DNA from: a virus
Direction: 5' to 3' (one strand)
DNA: 29,250 nt
Virus record (IMG/VR): IMGVR_UViG_3300028196_000058
Location: 1 to 29,250 of that record
In this document: in pieces, positions 7,601 to 16,600 of the stretch
Layout: every line of letters starts with the position of its first letter
Numbering within the stretch: the first letter of the stretch is position 1
Made by a program: the position numbers and the translations under genes
The notes under the pieces: model-generated
Databases searched by the model: none
The model's input: the letters and a program-made list of their open reading frames with translations, nothing else
What the model was told of the DNA's origin: nothing

Positions 7601-10600
7601 AATAATCATGGATTTTCTAGTGGAGAAATTGTAGAGTATTCACCTGTTGTTGGATTGGGAACTACACAACCACAAACTATTTCAGGATTAACTACAACTA
7701 ATCAATATTTTATTTTAAGAAATGATGAAAAATCTTTCAGAGTATGCGATGCTGGTATTGGAGGAACAAATACTACAAATTATGATCAAAATAATTTTGT
7801 AAAATTTTCTTCTGTTGGAACTGGTTTTCAACAGTTTAAATATCCGGATATAAAAGCAAATATTGAGTTTACAACAGTTGGTATCGCAACATCAACGCAA
7901 ATTCAATCCATAACTGCAACACCAGTTGTTAAGGGATCTATTGAAGAAATTTATGTTTATGATCCAGGAACAGGATATGGGTCAAATATTTTAAATTTTG
8001 AAAAGAAACCTTCTTTTACAATTAAAAATGGTAGAGATGCTCAAATAGTTCCTATTATAGTTAATGGATCTATTAATGAAACAAACATACAATTTGGTGG
8101 ATATGAATATTTTTCTACTCCAGATTTGATAGTTTCAGATCCAACTAATGCGGGGAGTGGTGCTAAGTTAAGAGCTATAGTTACTAATGAAAGAATAACT
8201 GGAGTAAATATTGTTAATGCAGGAATAGGATATTCTACTTCCAGCACAATTAAAGTCATTCCTAGTGGCACTGGTGAAATTTTAGAGGCATCTATAAGAG
8301 AACTTACTAGTAACCAAGTCGAAAAATTAAATACACCAGAATATGAAATATTAAAAGATAACAATGATGAATTATCATACTCAGTAACTGGATATTTTAA
8401 AGATTTACAATCTTCATTTAATGATACCAATTCAACTTTGTCTAATATTATTGGATGGGCGTATGATGGAAATCCCATTTACGGACCATATTCAATTGTA
8501 GATCCAGAGAACATAAGTTCTGGTATTAAGACTATGACATCTGGTTATACAAAAAATGTATCCAATGTTTATGATAGACCATCAATTTCAGATTTTCCTT
8601 TAGGATTTTTTGTTGAAGATTATAGTTTTAATAATCAGAACGGCACTCTCGATAAAAATAATGGAATATTTGCAAAGACAAAAGATTTTCCAAATGGAGT
8701 ATATGCATACTATGCGTCTATAGATGCTATTACAGGAGAACCACAATTCCCATACTTTATTGGAAATTCTTTTAGATCAAATACGATTGATGAAAATGAA
8801 AGTTTAAATCAAAAATTTGATTTTGATAATTCATCTCTTTCTAGAAATACTTTAGGATATAAAATTCTAGAATCGAATGCTCATAATGATTTTATTATTG
8901 AAAACAATAAAATTGTAGACCAACAAATAAATGTTGAACATATTAGTGAAGGATCAATTTCTGGTATTTCGGTTATCAATAGTGGAGATGATTATAAAGT
9001 AAACGATTTATTGAATTTTAATAATGATGATACTAATGGTGGAGGAATTTATGCCAAGATTTCATCTTTAAAAGGGAGGAATGTTGATAGAATTGATACT
9101 TCATACGAAGTTTATAATGATGCGGTATTTACTTGGAGAGGAGATGATAAAGTAACTATAACAATCTCTCCTTTCCACACATTATTGGACAAAGATTATG
9201 TTTCAATATCTGGATTTAGCACTTCAAATCTTTCCATATTAAATGGATATTATAAAATTAATGTCCCATCTATTTCAAATGTAGGATTGACGACAGAAAT
9301 TGTATCGTCCGGAGCAGCTACAACAGAAATATATGTGACACAGATTCCATCGGGAGTTTCTGTTGGCAGTAGCATTGGAATTGGAACTGAAACTTTAGAA
9401 ATCTTAAATGTATATCAAGATAAAAATGTTTTTAGAGTAAATAGGAGTCTTCCCGGAACCGCACATACTATAGGAGTTGCAGTATCATTTAAACCAAAAA
9501 CACTTATAATTGATCAAAAGATAGATTATTTTGATTCTAAAGTGAATAATAAAGTTTACTTCAATCCACAAGAATCGGTTGGTTTTGGAACAGTAGCAGG
9601 AATTGGATATAATGTAACATATTCTTTTGGAGAAGAGGTGATTGTAGGATCTATTCCCACACAAAGAATTAGTATTAAAGATCATCCTTTTGAAACTAAT
9701 CAGAGACTTACATTTAACAGAAATGGTAATGCTAATATTTCTATTTCAACATCTCCCACAGGAACACCATTTAATTTACCAACAACAGTTTATGCTGTTA
9801 ATAAGTCTCCAAGTACCATTGGTATAAAAACTTCTTTGACTTCTGGCGAAGTCTTCTTTATATCGGGAGGAGATAATGTCGATGATTATTATTTTGACAC
9901 TCATAACACACAACAACTTGGAAAAGTTGAGAAAATTTTATCAACTGTTTCAATATCAACTTCTCATTATCATGGATTAATTAAAGGTGACTTAATTGCC
10001 ATGAATGTAGATCCAAATCTTTCTGTTGGTATTGGAACTTCTATAGCAGTAAGATTGAAGAGGAATTTATTCACAAATAATTTGCAGATTAATCCTATAG
10101 GATTTAACTCTTTAGGAATTAATACAATTTCAAATCAAATTAACATCGAAAATCATGGTCTAGAAACTGGAGATAAGGTATATTACGAATCTGATTCAAT
10201 ATCTTCTGGTTTAGATACTGGATCATATTTTGTATACAGGGTCAATTCAGATAATATTAAGTTAAGTCATAGTAATATTAATGCAAATAAAAATCCACCA
10301 GTAGTTGTAAGTATTGGTGGAACTGGAGGATCATCTCAAACTATATCTTTAATTAATCCAAGAATACAATCAGTATTAAATAATAATTTAGTATTTGATC
10401 TTACAGATTCTTCTTTAGAAGGATATTCATTTAAACTTTATTATGATAGAGATTTTAATAATGAGTTTATATCAACAGGTTCTACAGAAACTTTTAGTAT
10501 ATCTAGTGTTGGAACAATAGGAGTAACTAATAATGCTTCAATTACTATTAATAATAGTCCCGGATTACCTAAAAAACTTTATTACTCTTTAGAGAAATCT

Positions 10601-13600
10601 GGGTACATAAGTTCTTCTGATAAAGATGTAAACAATTTTTCAGAAATTTTATTCATTGATAGTGCATATAATAAAACTTATAATGTTTTTGGTATAGGAT
10701 CAACTACGTTCCAAATTTCTTTACAAGAATCTCCAGAAAAATTAACATACACTTCTTCTGAATGTGATAATTTAGAATATACAACAACTTCAATATCAGC
10801 ATCTGGTCCAGTAAATGATCTTAAACTTATATCTGGTGGATCTCAGTATAAAAAATTACCCACACTTTCAAATGTCAGCACAGTAAATGGAACAAATTTA
10901 TCAGTATCATTAAAATCTGATAATATTGGTTCAATTAAAGAAACTAGATCTATTAATGAAAAATTTGAATATTCTTCAGATAAGACTTTAAATCCAAGAG
11001 TTTTTATATCTCCAAAAATTATTTTAAAAGATTCAAATACAATTGGTATTGTAACTATAACTTCTGGTGGATCTGGATATACATCACCACCACAGATTAT
11101 CATTATTAATAATGATACGAGAACCGAAGTAAAAAATGGAGTGATTAGGACAGAAATAACTGGCAATTCAATTACTAATTTAATTATTGATGTTCTACCT
11201 AAAGGAATATCTGACCAATCGGCAGAACTTTTTACTGTTAATAACACTAATGGAATTAGTATTAAGCAAGTTAATTCAGAAGAAAATAGTGGAATTTTTA
11301 CGTGTATTCTTACAACACCATCTTTAGGATTTGATGAAGATGTTTTTTCTGTAAATGAAGAAGTTTTTATAGAAGGAATACAAAAATCTAGTACTACTGG
11401 AGATGGATTTAATTCCAGTGATTATGGATATAAATTTTTAAAAGTGGTAAAATATGAAAATAAATTGACACCTGGATTATTTGATGATCAAGTTACTATT
11501 AGTATTGCAGGATTGGGAACAAATGTAGGAGTTGCAAAAACAATTCAAGATTCATTTGGAAACATTATTGCCAAGAAAGATTATCCAACTTTTTCAGTTT
11601 CACTATCTACATCAGGATTTGAAATTGGAGAGACATTAATATCTAATGGTATTGAGAGAAATCTTAAAGTTACCGATTATGATAGTTCAGGATCACTTAA
11701 AGTGCTTGGAACATATAATCTTTCTGTTAATGAAACAATTGTCGGCAAATCTTCAGGAAATATTGCCACTATAGAATCTTTAATAAACTATGATGGAATT
11801 TTTGAAATAAAATTTTCTAATAGAAAAAATCAAGGTTGGGAAAAACAAACTGGAAAATTGAGTGAAGATCATCAAGTTCTTGCAGATAATGACTACTATC
11901 AAAGTCTTTCATATTCTATCAAGAGTAGACAGCAGTGGAATGATATTAGAACACCTGTCAATAGTTTAGTTCATTCAATTGGTATTAAAAATTTCGCAGA
12001 TACAGAAATTATTTCTGACGGAGACGAAAGAGTTGGAATTACGAGTTCTTCTAATGTAACGACGATTATAAGAGATTTTACTGATGAAAAGAGAGTTGAT
12101 ACTATCAACAATTTTGATTTTGTGAAAGATATAGATCTAGTAGAAGATAAATCTAAATTCTTAGAGTTAAAAAATAAAAAACTTACAAACTATCAACTAT
12201 CTATATCTAATATTGGATTGAGAATAGATGATATTAAAGAACAATTTTCCAACCTTGAAGATGATCCTTACCCATATACAAACATCACAAAAATTGATGA
12301 TGAAGATACTTACAATAACTATCTGTTTAAAGTTTCCGATACAAGTGGAAAAAATCAAGTTCAATTGACAAGTTTATTGTTTCTGAACAATTCAGTCAAT
12401 ACTAACAAAAATAATATTGCTATTTTAGAAAAACAATCCTTAGTTAATGTAGGATCTGGATTCACTACAATTGATGGGGAGCAATATGGAGATTTTTCAA
12501 TAGAAACTGATGAGTTTAATGATAAGTATATAAGATTTACTCCCAAAGACCCTTTCAATACTGAATATGATATTAAGTATATTGATAAAAAATTTAATAA
12601 TGAAAATATTGGAGTAGGTACAACAACAATAGGATTTATTGATATCACTTCTCGTAGTCAAGAAATTCTTACAGGGACTACAGATAATATTATTGGTGTC
12701 TCAACAGATAAATTTGTATCTTTCCATGTTAATGCACAAATTTATACAGAAGTTACTAAGGACATGAATTTTGTAGAGTTGTATGTAACTCATGATGGGA
12801 TAGATACAAATATTTCGGAATTCTATTTTGATACTGAAGATTTTTCAAGATCGTCTAATCTTTTGGGACATTTCGACTCCAACATAGATTCTGGATCATT
12901 TAATTTAAATTATACTAATGATACGGATGAAGATGTAATTGTCAAAACACATATAGTTGGATTTGGAACAAAAAACCTATCAGATTCTGTTGGAATTGGA
13001 ACATTTAGATACAGGTTACTAAATCAACCAGAAGGTAATGAACGATCTGCAATTTACGAATCTGGAGTATCTACAACCACTTCTGGTGTTTCTACTTCTT
13101 TCTTGAGATTGAATAAAAATAATTTTGATTCTGCAAGATCTTTAGTTGAAGTTAGTATTGGATCTACAAAATCAATCCATCAAGTCTTGATGGTTCAAGA
13201 TACTACTGATATTTACACTCAAGAATATTCATTACTGTCAATAGGAAGTACAAGTGGAGAATCTAGTCCACTAGGAGTAGGAACTTTTGGAGGAGAATAT
13301 TCTGGGGATGATATTTTAGTTAAGTTTTATCCAGATTCTAATTTTATTGGGGATATAAGAATTAATTCTTATAGTGAGTGTTTATACACCACAGTTGATT
13401 TTATCAATCAAGCACCAAATCTTATATATGGCAATTCTATTGAAACGGTAAATACTGGAGCATATTTGGCAATTAATGGAGATAGAATTAATAAAAAAGA
13501 TTTTGTATTGAGATCAAAAACTACTCCAATTTTTGCAAAATCATTTAACCCTTCAGATGCTAATATTCTCAATCTTTCAACAGGAGTATTTTCAATTAAT

Positions 13601-16600
13601 AATCATTTCTTCAGTAATGGTGAAGAATTAATATATACTCCAAAATCTACTTTTGTTGGTGTTGGATCAACTCCAATGATGTATCAAAACGGTTCTACTG
13701 TTGCAGAACTTCCTTCAAAAGTATTTGCTATTGTTGATAATGATAACAGTTTCTCAATATCAACAGTTAAATCGGGAACAGCTGTTATATTTACATCTGT
13801 TGGTGAAGGAAATTCTCACGAATTTTCAATGGCAAAGAGAAATGAAAAGGCTATTATTACTATTAATGATGTTGCACAATATCCAATTATTTTTGCTAAA
13901 GTTTCACAAACCTTATCTGGAAATGGTGGAAGTATTTCAGAATCCTCAACTATTTTCTCTTTGAGTGGTATTACAACCATATATCCTCTTGATATATTGA
14001 GAGTTGATGATGAATATATGAAAGTTGTTAATGTTGGATTGGGGACAACAAATATTGGACCTATTTCCAACTCCGGAACAGAAACTTTGGTTGAGGTTGA
14101 GAGAGGGTTTGTTGGATCATCTGGAACGTCCCACACAGATTCAACATTATCTAGAATTTATAAAGGATCTTATAATATTGTAGGTGACAAAATTTTCTTT
14201 ACACAATCACCTAGAGGTAATCCCAATATTATAAGAAAAGATAATAATCTAGTATTCCAAACATCAAAGTTTTCTGGTAGAGTATTCTTAAGAAAAAATT
14301 ATACTACAAATTCAGTTTATGATGACATTTCTAGAGAGTTTAATGGAATTGATAGAAAGTTCACTCTCACTATCGATGGAGAAAACACTGCAGGTATTGG
14401 GGTAAGTGGTGGAAATGGACTTGTATTTATTAATGGAATATTCCAAGCACCGACTACTATAAACAATCCATCAAACAACTTCTCTATTATTGAACAATCA
14501 ACACCCACGGGAATATCTTCTATTGTATTCAGTGGTATTAGAACAGAAATATCAGATGCAAGTAGTATTTTCATTTCCGATTCTGATGTAAATCAGAATC
14601 AAATTCCTAGAGGAGGTATTATTGTTTCTTTAGGATCTACCGAAGGAATTGGTTATGCACCTCTTGCTGGTGCGGCAGTAACTGCTGTCGTTGGTGCTGG
14701 AGGTTCAATTGTCTCTGCTGGACTCGGAATTACTGATGATAATGGTTCTGGATATAATGGTTTAGTTTCTATTGAAGTAAATGTAGTAGATATAGAATAT
14801 GATCATAAATTTGTAAGTTCCGGAATAAGTTCAATTACTGATGATACAGGTAGTACTCATACTGCAACAAACGCTGTTTATAATTCTGTGTCGGGAGATT
14901 TAACTTTAACTATTCTCAATCATGGGTTAACAACATCAAATACGATTGGTATTGCTACTGATGGACTAGTGTTTACTTGTTCTAAGAATAGTCATGCAAC
15001 AAATCATCCGTATCCAAGAGCAATTTCTAAAACCAAATTGAGAAGAGGGGAATCTGGGGGAGATCCTATTCATAACCAACAAGTATCAATTGCAGCAACT
15101 ACATTGAATACAGTTCAAATCAATGTAGGTCCTGGAGGAGGTGCTGGTGCAGGAGCAACAATTTCGGTTGCTTCTATAGGTGTTGGTGGAACTTTATCAT
15201 TTAATGTTGGTTCTGCCGGAACCAACTACGTAAATCCAGAAATATTTGTTTCCGAACCAACATACGAAAATCTTGAAGTTCAAGGTATTTCTAGAATTGG
15301 TGTTGGGGCGACAACTGATACTGGAATTGGATTGTTAGTAAGTATCGATGTTGATCCAAGTTCTGTAACTGGTATTGGATCAACTTATTTTGGAGTTAGT
15401 AATTACTTTATCTCAAGATCTGGATATTCATTTAGAAAAGGTGATGTATTTAAACCAGTTGGACTTGTTACTGCCAAAGGTTTAACATCTCCGATCTCAG
15501 AGTTTAAATTTACAGTATTGGAAACTTTCAGTGATAATTTCGGTTCATGGCAGTTTGGAGAATTAGATTATATTGATTCTATTAAAAATTATCAAGATGG
15601 AACAAGAATAAGATTTCCACTTTTTTATACTGGTGCATCACTGAGTTTTGAAACAAGTGAGGATTCTATAATAGAACTTCAAAATATTTTAATTGTAATT
15701 ATAAATGGAGTTATTCAAGAACCAGGTTCTTCTTATCAATTTACTGGCGGATCTACGTTCTCATTTAGTGTTCCGCCAAAACCTGAAGATAAAATTGATA
15801 TTTTCTTCTATAGAGGAACTAGGAATGAAGATGATTTACTTGTAAATAATATTATTCCAACACTAGAGAGAGGTGATGATATTAGAGTGTTTAGAAATGA
15901 TACTATTCCAGAAACTGTTACTCAAAATCAAAGAAAAATTTTTGATGTCTCTTTCGCGGATAAATTTGAGACAAATTTGTATGTGGATCAAGGTATTGAT
16001 GAAATTAATTCTAAACCTCTATCATGGACAAAACAAAAAACTGATAGGATAGTTAATGGGGCATTTGTTCCTAAGACAAGGCAATCCATAATTTCTCAAA
16101 TCTATCCAACTGCAAAAATTATTAAAGATATTACAACTTCGGATTCTAGTATTTTTGTTGATGATGTGAGTAATTTTAATTATGGTGTTTCATTAGAAGG
16201 ACCATATCAGAAAATGAAAGGTATTGTCGTTGATGGAAAAGTATCCACTGCTGCCAATATTACATCAACAATCAATACTGAAGGACTGGTAACTTCTTTA
16301 ACAGTAATAGATGGTGGAAGTGGTTACATTTACAATTTACCTAACTCGATTATTGCTAACGTAAATCCATCAGATGGTGTTAATAATGATCAATTTGGAA
16401 TTGCAGTAGCAGTAGGCAATGATAAGATCTATGTCGGTGCAGACTACAATACCACTCAATATGGAGCAGTATATTCTTATAATTTAGACGGAACTGTTCA
16501 AAATAAGATTACTGCTTCTGATACTAGTTCTGGTGCCCAATTTGGATGTTCAATAGCAGTAGGTAATGACAGGATTATTATTGGTGCTGAAGGTAAAAAT

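Noticed and set aside
8041-8478. Minus-strand open frame of 145 codons (and similar ones at 10843-11247, 17416-17820, 25221-25613)
   Set aside because: They lie opposite the giant genes, follow their codon pattern and have no ribosome sites or recognisable protein features; shadows of the real frames.
11425-11440. TATAAAT-like strings inside the giant genes as further late promoters
   Set aside because: Such strings are expected by chance in DNA this AT-rich and are not next to gene starts.
13701-13964. Plus-strand open frame of 87 codons inside the giant
   Set aside because: Low-complexity Leu/Gln translation typical of an out-of-frame reading; the giant's own frame is intact here.
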